Below are positions 10,159 through 19,291 of a stretch of 64,000 nt of DNA, one piece after another. Origin of the DNA: Sphingopyxis sp. BE259 (GTDB lineage: Bacteria > Pseudomonadota > Alphaproteobacteria > Sphingomonadales > Sphingomonadaceae); contig NZ_JAVDWM010000001.1 of assembly GCF_031457495.1 (NCBI RefSeq), positions 1,476,001-1,540,000 of the forward strand. The letters are read 5' to 3'. A program made the translations under genes and the position numbers. The first letter of the stretch is position 1. Each line of letters opens with the position of its first letter. Under the pieces are notes generated by a model that saw only the letters and a program-made list of their open reading frames with translations, had not been told where the DNA came from and did no database searches.

Positions 10159-10650
10159 CTAACTCGTTGCTCCCGCGAGGGCGGGGGCCGCTGTCGGTTT
10201 GCTCTGCGTCGCTGGCATAGAATCTCCAGCGCCCCCCGCCTTCGCGGGGGCGACGGTCAAACTTGCCAAACTGATCTCCGCCAGCGCCCCGCGCACCGCG
10301 CCGTTGACGACGCCCCAATGCGGCTGCACCTTGCAGCTGCCTTCCAGCGAGCAGTCATGCCGTCCCTCGGCGACGCACGCGGTCAGCGCGATCGGTCCTT
10401 CGACCGCCTCGATAATGTCGGCGACGCTGATCGCCGCCGCGGGCCGCGCGAGGCGCACGCCGCCGCCGCTGCCGCGCGAGGCGACGAGCAGGCCAGCGCG
10501 GGCGAGACCACTCACCAGCTTTTGCGCTGTCGGCCCGGGAATCCCCGTCTGTTCGGCCAGCATCGCGGCGTGCAACGGCACCGACCCGCACTGGCGAGCG
10601 GCGGCGCTCATCAGCACCACGGCATAATCGGCAAGGTTGGACAGGCGCAT
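10159..10650 (-). CDS. Rrf2-family SUF operon regulator
   Basis: 163 residues. An N-terminal winged helix ([18 protein letters not shown]) and the cluster-binding motif [15 protein letters not shown] (C-x7-C-x5-C) identify an IscR-like Rrf2 regulator of the type that heads SUF operons. It probably senses Fe-S status and represses its own operon through the palindrome at 10700-10716. Conserved sequence ends near residue 131. The last 30 or so residues ([12 protein letters not shown]... to ...PALAGATS) are encoded by a palindromic repeat at 10165-10256. A longer in-frame extension upstream is not real. Confidence 0.92.
   Translation of the reverse strand: MRLSNLADYAVVLMSAAARQCGSVPLHAAMLAEQTGIPGPTAQKLVSGLARAGLLVASRGSGGGVRLARPAAAISVADIIEAVEGPIALTACVAEGRHDCSLEGSCKVQPHWGVVNGAVRGALAEISLASLTVAPAKAGGAGDSMPATQSKPTAAPALAGATS
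10165..10256. repeat. Palindromic repeat encoding the tail of the SUF regulator
   Basis: Left arm CGTTGCTCCCGCGAGGGCGG and right arm CGCCTTCGCGGGGGCGACGG are imperfect inverted copies with about 40 bases between. It resembles the element at 60035-60107 in its TCCCGCGAAAGCGGG-type core. It overlaps the 3' end of the regulator gene and lies directly before sufB. Confidence 0.75.
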
Positions 10651-10699
10651 TGGGACTATTGGACTCTCGATCGTCCGCAAATTGCGAATGATTCTTAAC

Positions 10700-10716
10700 T
10701 GGAGTAAATTACTCCA
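10700..10716. promoter_or_regulatory. Palindromic operator of the SUF operon
   Basis: TGGAGTAAATTACTCCA is a perfect palindrome with 8-bp arms around one base, centred about 58 bases upstream of the regulator's ATG, in an AT-rich stretch that must hold the promoter. It is the best candidate for autoregulation by the Rrf2 protein. The assignment is inference from position. Confidence 0.65.
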
Positions 10717-10785
10717 CTTATATAGCCACGCCGTCCTCGCGGCGCAAGCAAGCCCCTTTGGACGCGGTGATAGAAAAGCTGCGCC

Positions 10786-10825
10786 AAAAAAAAGGCACCC
10801 ACTTGGCCGGAGCCAAATGAGTGCC
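10786..10825 (-). terminator. Rho-independent terminator (leftward)
   Basis: On the minus strand GGCACTCATTTGGC, loop TCCG, GCCAAGTGGGTGCC (14-bp stem with two G-U pairs) is followed by eight T. It lies about 180 bases beyond the stop of the AraC gene and before the SUF promoter, so it ends that transcript or an independent small RNA. Confidence 0.85.
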
Positions 10826-11006
10826 GAGATGAAGGTCTCAGTCCTCGTCAGAGGATGAGCTCTTCTGGGTCGCAAGGCTGAATTATGCCGGTGCGATGAT
10901 TCGCGATTGGACGGAAACGCCAAAAACGGCTTGGATCGCATTTTGATGATGATCGATCTGACCCATTCCGAGACAGAATCGGTCGCGCGCGCCGCAGGCC
11001 GCTGCT
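10826..11006 (-). ncRNA. Possible small RNA or long 3' UTR
   Basis: No credible gene fills this 180-base stretch. On the minus strand it holds a hairpin (10837-10859, arms CTCA/TGAG and CCTC/GAGG around TGAC) followed by the strong terminator at 10786-10825, an arrangement typical of bacterial small RNAs. It could equally be the 3' UTR of the AraC gene. I see no clear promoter. A 27-codon open frame inside lacks a proper ribosome-binding site. Confidence 0.35.
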
Positions 11007-11894
11007 TCAGGTTTCGGACACCATCGGACTGACCTTGCCGGCCAGCTGCTTGCGCCCCTTGGTCGTTGCTTCGGTGTAGGTGGTCGGTTTGCCGAGCTGC
11101 CCCGGCGTCGCCCCGGCGAAACGCTTGATCTCGCGGATCAAATGCGACTGGTCGTAAAAGGCGTCGCCGAGCTGCGCCGAATCGAGCCCTTCGCCGCGCG
11201 CCAGCGCCGATGCGGCGCGCACCGCGCGATATTTGCGCGCCAGCATCCGCGGCGACAGCCCGTAATAATGTTTGGTCATCCGCTCGACCGAGCGGATCGA
11301 CATGCCGGTGGCGTCGACGAGGTCGGGAACCTGGGGGGAGGGCGACGCGGTCAGCCACTCGTCGACGGTGCGGATGAACCACAACGGCGGTGCCTCGCCG
11401 CGGGTCAGCACCTCGCGGGCGAAATTATTGCCGATGACCAGCCGCGCCTCGACATCCGCCGCCTGTTCCAGCGCGCTCGCCACCTCCTCGATCCACGGCC
11501 CGAAACGGCTGGTCGCGTCGATCGCGCGGTCGGTCAGCTTTTCCGCGTCGTCGCCCATCAGCGCTGCCCATCCTGCGGGCAACATGCCAAACCCGAACAA
11601 TTGCGCCGGACAATTGCTGATCGCGCGCACTCGTCCGCTCGTCGGGCCGATGATGATGGCGCGCGTCACCGTCGTGCGATGCCCATCGGCAAAGACATAT
11701 TCGCCGTCGGCATTGGTCACGAAGCGGAACTGCGGCCGGTCGGCGCGTTCATATTCGTCGAATTTCGGCATGTTGAGGCGCGCAAAATAGAAACTCGACA
11801 CCATGTCTGCCAGATCGGGATCGGGCGGAAAATAGTGAAGTTCGAACGGCGCGCTGCCGTCCGCGCCGACGCGCGAGGATGATGCTTCTGACAT
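11007..11894 (-). CDS. AraC-family transcriptional regulator
   Basis: 295 residues from the ATG at 11894. The N-terminal two thirds is a sensing domain of unknown ligand; the C-terminal 100 residues carry the two helix-turn-helix motifs of AraC proteins (DATGMSIRSVERMTKHYYGLSPRML... and ...LGDAFYDQSHLIREIKRFAGATPGQL). A TTG-started version from 11948 is possible but adds residues unlike the family. Target genes cannot be told: the upstream neighbour runs in the same direction and nothing metabolic is divergent. Confidence 0.85.
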   Translation of the reverse strand: MSEASSSRVGADGSAPFELHYFPPDPDLADMVSSFYFARLNMPKFDEYERADRPQFRFVTNADGEYVFADGHRTTVTRAIIIGPTSGRVRAISNCPAQLFGFGMLPAGWAALMGDDAEKLTDRAIDATSRFGPWIEEVASALEQAADVEARLVIGNNFAREVLTRGEAPPLWFIRTVDEWLTASPSPQVPDLVDATGMSIRSVERMTKHYYGLSPRMLARKYRAVRAASALARGEGLDSAQLGDAFYDQSHLIREIKRFAGATPGQLGKPTTYTEATTKGRKQLAGKVSPMVSET

Positions 11895-11997
11895 GACGAA
11901 CCCAGACCGTGGCAACCTTTCCCCAGGTTGCCTTGTTATCTGGAACAAATCATTTGCGTTTCATCCCTGCGCGTCAAGCGCGAACTTTGTTTTTTAA

Positions 11998-13818
11998 TTA
12001 GCTTTTTTGTGCAGCGATCCAAGCGTCGACCCGCCGTTCGAGCACATCGAGCGGCACGGGGCCGGATTTCAGGACGACGTCGTGAAAGGCGCGATAGTCG
12101 AACTTTGCGCCCATCGCCGTCTGCGCGCGGCCGCGCAATTCCATGATCTTGAGCTTGCCAATCAGATAGGCAGTCGCCTGCCCCGGATAGACGATATACC
12201 GCTCGATCGCCTTTTCGATGTCGCCTTCGGGGTTGGGGGTGTTGTCCTTGAGGTACTTGATCGCCTGCTCGCGGCTCCAGCGTTTGTCGTGGATGCCGGT
12301 ATCGACGACGAGGCGGCACGCACGCCACAGCTCCATGCCCAACCGCCCGAAATCGCTGTAGGGATCGGTGTAGAAGCCCATGTCCTTGGCGAGCTCCTCG
12401 GTATAAAGACCCCAGCCTTCGGTGTAGGCGGTGAAGCCGCCGAAGCGGCGGAAGGGCGGCAGGCCGGTCAGCTCGGTCTGCACCGCGCGCTGCAAATGAT
12501 GCCCCGGAACGCCTTCATGATAAGCCAGCGCCTCCAGCTCGGTTTTGGGCATGTCGCGCAGGTCGTATAGGTTCACATAATAGGTGCCGGGGCGCGATCC
12601 GTCGGGCGACGGCGATTGGTAAAACGCCTTGCCCGCCGATTTCTCGCGAAACGCCTCGACCGCCTTCACCTGCAGCGCCGCCTTGGGCAGCGTGTTAAAA
12701 AAGGCCGGAAGCCGCGCTTCCATCGCCTTGGTGCGCGCATCGACTTCGGCCAGATAGGCCTCGCGCGTCATATGATAATATTGCGGGCTGGTTCGCAGAT
12801 GCTCGAAAAACTGTTGCAGTGTTCCCTTGAACCCGACCTTCGCCATGATCGCTTTCATCTCGCCGTGGATGCGCGCGACTTCGGACAGGCCCAGGTCGTG
12901 GATCTGCGTCGCGGTCATGTCGGTGGTCGTGTAATTGGCGAGCAGCGCCTCATAATAGGCCTTGCCGTCGGGTAGTCGCCACACCCCGTCCTGCGTCGGG
13001 GCGCTTGCCTGCTGACGCTTCATTTCGACGAGCAGACGGCCATAGGCGGGGCCGGCGCTTTCCGCCCAGGCCGCTTTTGCTGCCGCGGTCAGCCGTGCCT
13101 TTTCGGCGGCATCGATGTCGAGCTTGGCGACTTTCGCGGTGATGTCCTCGATCACCGCGTTGTTCGGCGCCTGCAAATTGCCGATGTCCGAAATCAGATA
13201 GGCATAGACCCATTTGGGCGGCTGGACGCCATTGGCGGCGCGCGTCACCGACTGCGCGGTCAGCGCGTCGAGGATCGGGCCCAGCCCGCGGATACGTTCG
13301 ACATAGGACTCGGCCTCGGCGGCGTTCGCGACGCGGTGGATGTTGATGAGGAAGGCGGGAAGCTGGCTTTGCGGGCCATTCATCTGATCAAAGACATAGC
13401 CCCGATCGCGGAACGGGAACAATCGCTCGGCGCGCGCCGCCTGCGCGTTGAACAGTTCGAACGAGAGGGCGTCGTCGGTTGACATGGTGGTTGGGTCAAA
13501 ACTGCCGCGCATCGCTGCGGCGGTCGCCTGTTGCAATTTGTGGCTCGCGACAGCGGCCTCGTCGCTGACGTCGTTCCAACGGCCGTAGTCGGCGTCGCGA
13601 ATCCCGCGATAGGCTTTGCCCTGTGGGCTGAGCGACAGCTGCGCCGCATCGTAATTGTCAAAGAATTGCGCCAAATTCGCCCCGGCAGGCGCAACGTCTG
13701 GCGCGGGTGCCGATGCGGCGGTGGCGGGCGCCTCCTGCACCGCGGCAGGCGCGCAGCCCGCGACGGCGAGCAGGGCGAGGCCGGTGGATAGACGAGCGAT
13801 GATGCGAAGCTGCGACAC
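11998..13818 (-). CDS. DUF885 family lipoprotein, probable metallopeptidase
   Basis: 606 residues starting at a GTG with ribosome-binding site GGGAGAA. The signal peptide ends in the lipobox LLAVAGC. The mature protein is a DUF885 domain whose hallmark HEGVPGHHLQ resembles an HExxH-type zinc site, so a periplasmic peptidase role is likely but unproven. It is divergent from pyrD, sharing a 94-base intergenic region. Confidence 0.88.
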   Translation of the reverse strand: MSQLRIIARLSTGLALLAVAGCAPAAVQEAPATAASAPAPDVAPAGANLAQFFDNYDAAQLSLSPQGKAYRGIRDADYGRWNDVSDEAAVASHKLQQATAAAMRGSFDPTTMSTDDALSFELFNAQAARAERLFPFRDRGYVFDQMNGPQSQLPAFLINIHRVANAAEAESYVERIRGLGPILDALTAQSVTRAANGVQPPKWVYAYLISDIGNLQAPNNAVIEDITAKVAKLDIDAAEKARLTAAAKAAWAESAGPAYGRLLVEMKRQQASAPTQDGVWRLPDGKAYYEALLANYTTTDMTATQIHDLGLSEVARIHGEMKAIMAKVGFKGTLQQFFEHLRTSPQYYHMTREAYLAEVDARTKAMEARLPAFFNTLPKAALQVKAVEAFREKSAGKAFYQSPSPDGSRPGTYYVNLYDLRDMPKTELEALAYHEGVPGHHLQRAVQTELTGLPPFRRFGGFTAYTEGWGLYTEELAKDMGFYTDPYSDFGRLGMELWRACRLVVDTGIHDKRWSREQAIKYLKDNTPNPEGDIEKAIERYIVYPGQATAYLIGKLKIMELRGRAQTAMGAKFDYRAFHDVVLKSGPVPLDVLERRVDAWIAAQKS

Positions 13819-13912
13819 GATTTTCTCCCGGTTTTTCCGATGGCTTTTTGGCGATGCTCAATAGGTTGAGGCGGGGCTTGCCATAGCCGCGCGGGACGCG
13901 CAATGGCGGGCC

Positions 13913-14980
13913 ATGTCGCTCTTCGCCTCTGCCGCCGATGCCGCCTATGCGCTGGTCCGCCCGATCGTCCATGCCACCGATGGCGAGGCGGCGCATAATC
14001 TGACGCTCAGCGCATTGCAGCCGCTGCCGCGGGCGCGAAGCGCGCTGACCAGTCCGGTGCTCGCGACCGAACTCGCCGGGCTGCATTTCCCCAACCCCGT
14101 CGGCCTGGCTCCCGGTTTCGACAAGGACGCGCGCGTCGCGCATGCGATGCCGCATTTCGGCTTCGGCTTTGTCGAGGTCGGTACGCTGACTCCGCTGCCG
14201 CAGGATGGCAATCCGCGTCCGCGGCTGTTCCGGCTGGTCGAAGATGGCGCGGTGATCAACCGCATGGGATTCAACAATGGCGGGCAGGAACAGGCGGCGG
14301 AGCGGATCGCGTGCCTGCGCCGTCACGGTCTGCCGGTGCCGCTGGGGATCAATATCGGCGCCAACAAGGATAGCGCCGACCGTATCGCCGATTATGCCAA
14401 AGGCACCGCGGCGATGGCGCCGCTCGCCGAGTATCTGACCGTCAATATAAGCTCGCCCAACACGCCCGGATTGCGCGCGTTGCAGGACAAGGGCGCGCTC
14501 GAGGCGCTGCTCGACGGTGTCGCTGCGGCGCAGCCGGTAGGGGCGGCCAAACCGGTGTTCCTGAAAGTAGCCCCCGACCTCGAACCTGCCGACATCGATG
14601 ACATCGTTGCGGTGGCGATCGCCAAGGGGCTGGCCGCGGTGATCGTGTCAAACACCACGGTCACGCGCCCGTCGCTGGTCTCGCGCAATGCCGACGAAGC
14701 GGGCGGGCTGTCGGGGGCGCCGCTCGCCGATCTGGCGTTGCAGCGGGTCCGCGATTTTCACGTCGCCAGCGGCGGCAAGGTGCCGCTGGTCGCGGCGGGC
14801 GGGATCGCCTCGGCTCAGCAGGCATGGGAACGTATCCGCGCGGGCGCGAGCCTGATCCAGATTTATTCGGCGATGGTTTATGCCGGACCGGGGCTTGCGG
14901 CGCGGATTGCGCAGGGGCTGGAAAAGCTGGCGGTGCGCGATGGGTTCGCGCGGGTGAGCGACGCGGTGGGGGTAGGGTAA
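13913..14980 (+). CDS. pyrD: Dihydroorotate dehydrogenase (quinone)
   Basis: 355 residues, class 2 enzyme of de novo pyrimidine synthesis that oxidises dihydroorotate and reduces membrane quinone. It shows the amphipathic N-terminal helix, the FMN-binding GLAPGFDKDARV region, NRMGFNN, the substrate segment NISSPNTPGLRALQ with the catalytic Ser of the class, and the C-terminal phosphate loop (VAAGGIAS and YSAMVYAGPGL). The ATG at 13913 gives the usual N-terminus. Confidence 0.95.
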   Translation: MSLFASAADAAYALVRPIVHATDGEAAHNLTLSALQPLPRARSALTSPVLATELAGLHFPNPVGLAPGFDKDARVAHAMPHFGFGFVEVGTLTPLPQDGNPRPRLFRLVEDGAVINRMGFNNGGQEQAAERIACLRRHGLPVPLGINIGANKDSADRIADYAKGTAAMAPLAEYLTVNISSPNTPGLRALQDKGALEALLDGVAAAQPVGAAKPVFLKVAPDLEPADIDDIVAVAIAKGLAAVIVSNTTVTRPSLVSRNADEAGGLSGAPLADLALQRVRDFHVASGGKVPLVAAGGIASAQQAWERIRAGASLIQIYSAMVYAGPGLAARIAQGLEKLAVRDGFARVSDAVGVG

Positions 14981-15054
14981 GCCGTTCTCCCCTCCCGCAA
15001 GCGGTAAGGGAACAAGGCTTGCACTCCCTCCGACCCCGCGCCAAAGTCGCCGCC

Positions 15055-16746
15055 ATGTTGAAAAGACTCCTGCCGCTTGCCGCGCTCCTCACCCTGACCC
15101 TCCCGACATCCGCGCTCGCACAGGGCGTCACCTCGTCCGCCGATCCGCGCGCGACCGAGGCGGGGCGTCAGATATTGCATCAGGGTGGCACCGCCGCCGA
15201 TGCTGCGGTCGCGATGGTGGCGGTGCTGACGCTGGTCGAACCGCAATCGAGTGGCATCGGCGGCGGTGGTTTCATGCTGCATCATGATGCCAAGGTCGGC
15301 AGCATATCGACGATTGATGGCCGCGAAATGGCCCCTGCTGCCGCCAAGCCCGATCGTTTTTTGGGCACCGACGGCAAGCCGCGCTCGTTCCGCGATGCCA
15401 TCCCCGGCGGGCTGTCGGTAGGGGTGCCCGGCAATATGCGGCTGATGGAAATGGCGCATAAAAAATGGGGCAAGCTGGAATGGCAGGCGGTGCTGCAACC
15501 CGCTATCAAGCTCGCCGAAGACGGGTTTGAGGTCACCCCGGTGCTGCACAACTGGTTGACCCAGTTCGAACCGCTGTGGAAGGATTTTCCCGACGCGCGC
15601 GCGATCTATTATGTCGATGGCAAGCCGGCGCCGGTCGGCACCCGCATCCGCAACCCGGCCTATGCCGCGCTGCTCCGCGACGTCGCGGCGCGCGGTCCCG
15701 ATGCGTTTTATAGCGGCGCCAATGCCAAGGCGATCAGCGATGCGGTGGCCAAGGCGCCGCGCAACAGCGCGCAAATCACCGCCAAGGATATTGCCGCCTA
15801 TCAGTCGAAGGAGCGTCCGGCAGTTTGCACCACCTATCGCGCCTACAAGGTCTGCGGCATGGGGCCGCCCTCCTCGGGCGCCACTACCGTCTTCGGCATC
15901 CTCGGCATGATCGAGGGGTGGGACATGAAGGCGATGGGGCAGGGCAACCCGATGAGCTGGCACCTGCTGGCCGAGGCGATGCAACTGTCCTATGCCGATC
16001 GCGGGGCCTATCTGGGCGACGCCGATTTCGTCGACGTCCCGGTGGCCGGGTTGCTCGACAAAAAATATCTGGCTGAGCGCCGCCAGCTTATCTCGCCATT
16101 CGGTGCCGCTGGAAAATATGAACCCGGCACGCCGCCCGGCGCCAAGCCGCGCGCCGAAGCGCCGCCGATCCCCGAGCAGGGGACCACCCATTTTGCGGTC
16201 GCCGATCAGGCGGGCAACGTCGTGTCGATGACCTCGACGATCGAAAGCATTTTTGGCAGCCACCTGATCGCCAACGGCTATTTCCTCAACAACGAACTCA
16301 CCGACTTCGATCTGGCGCCGACCAATAACGGCGTGCCGACCGCGAACCGGGTGCAGGCCGGCAAGCGCCCGCTGTCATCAATGTCGCCGACAATCGTTTA
16401 CGGCCCTGATGGCAAGGTCGTGCTCGCGGTCGGCTCGGCGGGCGGCAAGCGGATCATCATGCATGTCACGAAAGTGCTCGTCGGCGTGCTCGACTGGGGG
16501 CTCGACGCCAAGACCGCGATGGAACTGCCCAACCTCTATTTCGGCGACCGCGGGGTGTTGATCGAAGATACGGCGGCGGGCGAGGCGGTCGCCGCGAAGA
16601 TGAAACCCTTCGGCTATAATTTCACCCCCACCGATCTGGGGTCAAAGCTGAACGCGGTCGAACGCGTCGATGGCGTCTGGCGGGGGGCTGCCGATCCGCG
16701 TGGTCCGGGGACTTCATCGGTGGATGGCGCGCCGCCGCAGGGCTGA
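15055..16746 (+). CDS. ggt: Gamma-glutamyltransferase
   Basis: 563 residues with a signal peptide ending ALAQ. It is an Ntn hydrolase that self-cleaves before the nucleophilic Thr; the motif GTTHFAVAD places this at about Thr377. The substrate-binding RPLSSMSPTIV segment is present. Expected role: periplasmic cleavage of glutathione and other gamma-glutamyl compounds. In-frame sequence upstream of the ATG at 15055 overlaps pyrD and encodes an Arg/Gly-rich stretch unlike a signal peptide, so I exclude it. Confidence 0.92.
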   Translation: MLKRLLPLAALLTLTLPTSALAQGVTSSADPRATEAGRQILHQGGTAADAAVAMVAVLTLVEPQSSGIGGGGFMLHHDAKVGSISTIDGREMAPAAAKPDRFLGTDGKPRSFRDAIPGGLSVGVPGNMRLMEMAHKKWGKLEWQAVLQPAIKLAEDGFEVTPVLHNWLTQFEPLWKDFPDARAIYYVDGKPAPVGTRIRNPAYAALLRDVAARGPDAFYSGANAKAISDAVAKAPRNSAQITAKDIAAYQSKERPAVCTTYRAYKVCGMGPPSSGATTVFGILGMIEGWDMKAMGQGNPMSWHLLAEAMQLSYADRGAYLGDADFVDVPVAGLLDKKYLAERRQLISPFGAAGKYEPGTPPGAKPRAEAPPIPEQGTTHFAVADQAGNVVSMTSTIESIFGSHLIANGYFLNNELTDFDLAPTNNGVPTANRVQAGKRPLSSMSPTIVYGPDGKVVLAVGSAGGKRIIMHVTKVLVGVLDWGLDAKTAMELPNLYFGDRGVLIEDTAAGEAVAAKMKPFGYNFTPTDLGSKLNAVERVDGVWRGAADPRGPGTSSVDGAPPQG

Positions 16747-16766
16747 ATACGCCAATCTCGTTATGT

Positions 16767-16849
16767 CGTCATTGCGAGGGTGGAAGGCTCGTGGCAATCC
16801 AGAGCGGCGCAAAACGACTCTGGATTGCTTCGCTTCGCTCGCAATGACG
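16767..16849. repeat. Family B palindromic repeat
   Basis: Outer arms CGTCATTGCGAG and CTCGCAATGACG, with inner arms GCAATCCAGAG and CTCTGGATTGC-like sequence. It lies between ggt and the acyl-CoA synthetase gene. Relatives are at 32414-32490 and 56578-56678. Confidence 0.9.
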
Positions 16850-16900
16850 TGTAATTGAAACGATAAGAACAGAAAAACAGTCTCCGTGGAGAGAGATAAA

Positions 16901-18706
16901 ATGAAGCTCAACAACCCCCATCTCGACCATTTCCCCAGCTTGGTCGCGATGTTCTTCGATCGCGCCGAACAGGGCGGCGAAGACCCGTTTCTGTGGCGCA
17001 AGGCCGACCGTATCTGGCATCCGCTAAGCTGGCGGCAGGTCGCCAATCAGGTTGCGGCGCTCGCGCATGGCCTGCGTGAGATGGGCCTGAAGGACGGCGA
17101 CCGGGTGGTGCTGGTCAGCGAAAACCGCCCCGAATGGTGCATCGCCGATCTGGCGATCATGGCCGCGGGGTGCATCACGGTGCCGACCTACACCACCAAC
17201 ACCGAACGCGATCATCAGCACATCCTCGACAATAGCGGCGCCAAAGCGGTGATCGTATCGACCGCCAAGCTGGCGCGTACGCTTATGCCCGCGGTGACGC
17301 GCTCCGACGCGCACACGGTCATCACGATGGAGAGCCTGCGCGTCGGGCAACAGGGCGATGTCGCCGTGCGCGACTGGGCGCCGCTTGTCACCGGCGGCGA
17401 GGCGTATCTGGAGGAAACGAAGGCGCGCGCCGCGGCGATGACGCGCGATGACACCGCCTGCCTGATCTACACCAGCGGCACCGGCGGCGCGCCGCGCGGG
17501 GTGATGCAGCATCATGGCGCGATCCTGCACAATGCGGCGGGTGCCGCCGAAGTGCTGGTCAATGATTTCGGCATCGGCGATGAAGAGGTGTTCCTGTCCT
17601 TCCTGCCGCTCAGCCACGCCTATGAACATTCGGGTGGCCAGTTCCTGCCGATCATGGTCGGGGCGCAAATCTATTACAGCGAAGGCCTCGAAAAGCTCGT
17701 CTCTAACATCGAGGAAACCCGCCCGACGATCATGGTCGTCGTGCCGCGCCTGTTCGAAGTGATCCGCGCGCGGATGATCAAATCGGTCGAAAAACAGGGC
17801 AAGCTCGCCAACTGGATGCTGAACCAGGCGCTGCGCGTCGGCGAAAAGGATTACGAACGCCGCATGGGCGTGCTAGACCGCCCGGTCGACCTGATCCTCG
17901 ACAAATTGTTCCGGCCCAAGATCCAGAAGCGTTTCGGCGGCCGGATGAAAGCGCTGGTGTCGGGCGGCGCGCCGCTCAATCCCGAAATCGGGGTGTTTTT
18001 TCACTCGATCGGGCTGACGTTGCTGCAAGGCTATGGCCAGACCGAGGCGGGACCGGTGATCAGCTGCAATCGCCCTGCAGCGGGCATCAAGATGGACACC
18101 GTCGGCCCGCCGCTGATGAACACCGAGGTCAAGATTGCCGACGACGGCGAGATATTGGTGCGCGGCGAGCTGGTGATGAAGGGCTATTGGCGCAACGACG
18201 CCGAAACCGCGCGGGTGCTTATCGACGGCTGGCTCCACACCGGCGACATCGGCCATATCGACGACAAGGGGCGGATCGTCATCACCGACCGCAAGAAGGA
18301 TCTGATCGTCAACGACAAGGGCGACAATGTCTCGCCCCAGCGCGTCGAGGGGATGCTGACGCTCCAGCCCGAAATCCTGCAGGCGATGGTCTATGGCGAC
18401 AAGCGCCCGCACCTTGTCGGCCTGCTCGTTCCCGATCCCGAATGGATGGCCGAATGGGCCGAGGCCGAGGGGCTGCCGAAAGACCTGTGCCGCCTGCGCG
18501 AACATGAAAAATTCCGCGCCGCAATCCGCGCCGCGGTCGACCGCGTCAACGGCCAGCTGTCGGTGATCGAAAAGGTCCGCAAGTTCGACTTTGCCGACGA
18601 GGCTTTCACGATCGAGAATGAGCAGATGACGCCGTCGATGAAGATCCGCCGCCATGTGCTGCGCGAGGTGTATGCCGACAAGATTGCGGCGTTGTATAAG
18701 GCCTAG
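16901..18706 (+). CDS. Long-chain acyl-CoA synthetase (AMP-forming)
   Basis: 601 residues of the adenylate-forming superfamily. Motifs: the P-loop-like YTSGTGGAPRGVM, the A5 motif GYGQTEAGPV, A7 TGDIGHID, and A8 DRKKDLIVNDKGDNVSPQ. These resemble FadD15-type long-chain acyl-CoA synthetases that activate fatty acids with ATP and CoA at the inner membrane face. In YTSGTGG the usual Thr/Ser-Gly-Thr-Thr-Gly has Gly at one position, a mild variation. The ATG at 16901 has GGAGAGAG seven bases upstream and is preferred over the GTG at 16886. Confidence 0.9.
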   Translation: MKLNNPHLDHFPSLVAMFFDRAEQGGEDPFLWRKADRIWHPLSWRQVANQVAALAHGLREMGLKDGDRVVLVSENRPEWCIADLAIMAAGCITVPTYTTNTERDHQHILDNSGAKAVIVSTAKLARTLMPAVTRSDAHTVITMESLRVGQQGDVAVRDWAPLVTGGEAYLEETKARAAAMTRDDTACLIYTSGTGGAPRGVMQHHGAILHNAAGAAEVLVNDFGIGDEEVFLSFLPLSHAYEHSGGQFLPIMVGAQIYYSEGLEKLVSNIEETRPTIMVVVPRLFEVIRARMIKSVEKQGKLANWMLNQALRVGEKDYERRMGVLDRPVDLILDKLFRPKIQKRFGGRMKALVSGGAPLNPEIGVFFHSIGLTLLQGYGQTEAGPVISCNRPAAGIKMDTVGPPLMNTEVKIADDGEILVRGELVMKGYWRNDAETARVLIDGWLHTGDIGHIDDKGRIVITDRKKDLIVNDKGDNVSPQRVEGMLTLQPEILQAMVYGDKRPHLVGLLVPDPEWMAEWAEAEGLPKDLCRLREHEKFRAAIRAAVDRVNGQLSVIEKVRKFDFADEAFTIENEQMTPSMKIRRHVLREVYADKIAALYKA

Positions 18707-18714
18707 TCATCAAA

Positions 18715-18784
18715 GCAGGCGGGGGTGCGACCCGAAGAGCTCGGCGCAAACCGGTCCCCGCCTGCGACTGAACCGCTGGTTCAG
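18715..18784. terminator. Hairpins between convergent genes
   Basis: GCAGGCGGGG (18715-18724) pairs with CCCCGCCTGC (18756-18765). A second hairpin, CTGAACC/GGTTCAG (18768-18784), reaches into the stop of the leftward gene. Position suggests bidirectional termination, but there is no T tract, so a repeat element is equally possible. Confidence 0.45.
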
Positions 18785-19227
18785 CCTGCGTCCCCCGCCG
18801 GTTTGCGATAGGGGACGAATTCGCCGAAAACACAGGTCGGGCCGCGGATACCGCTTGACCGGTCGACCAGATGAAAGAAGTCGCCGCTGCACGTCGATGA
18901 CCCGAACTGTCGCACGACCATGATGTCGCTATCGCGCGCCAAGCCCGGGCAGCTATTCCTCAGGTCGTTGCGATAGACCAGATTGCCGCCCGACCGGTAC
19001 AGCAGGATGCTGTCCGACACGCGGATCGTGTCATTGCTGCGATAGCTGGGCAGGCAGCGGATCGGTTGGCCGGGCACTTTTCCAGCCAGCTGTTTGTCGA
19101 GCCGTTCGGCCTGTTTCGGGGTCAGAGCCGCCGCGCCCGGTTCGGCGGTGCCGGCGGGCGCGCAGCTGGCGACCAGCGGCGCGGCTGCGAACAGCAGCGC
19201 GGCCCCCACCAGGTTCAGCTTTGCCAT
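18781..19227 (-). CDS. Hypothetical lipoprotein, DUF6491-like
   Basis: 148 residues. The signal peptide ends with LVASC, a plausible lipobox. The mature part has four more Cys and the sequence IRCLPSYRSNDTIRVSDSILLYRSGGNLVYRNDLRNSCPGL, close to the pattern of DUF6491 proteins as I remember it. The function of that family is unknown. It has a good ribosome-binding site (AAGGAG). It probably starts its own unit; gloB lies upstream in the same direction, 64 bases away. Confidence 0.8.
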   Translation of the reverse strand: MAKLNLVGAALLFAAAPLVASCAPAGTAEPGAAALTPKQAERLDKQLAGKVPGQPIRCLPSYRSNDTIRVSDSILLYRSGGNLVYRNDLRNSCPGLARDSDIMVVRQFGSSTCSGDFFHLVDRSSGIRGPTCVFGEFVPYRKPAGDAG

Positions 19228-19291
19228 GACATTGCTCCTTGAGATTGCTCAATATATTGCTGGCAGATGAACGGACGCTGAAGCGGCGCCA

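Noticed and set aside
10904..10987. 27-codon frame MGQIDHHQNAIQAVFGVSVQ... on the minus strand
   Set aside because: No ribosome-binding site at proper spacing and no sign of selection that I can see; the region is better described as a possible RNA.
10651..11382. In-frame extension of the SUF regulator to 407 codons
   Set aside because: It passes through a terminator, an operator and the AraC gene; the Rrf2 domain starts exactly at the ATG at 10650.
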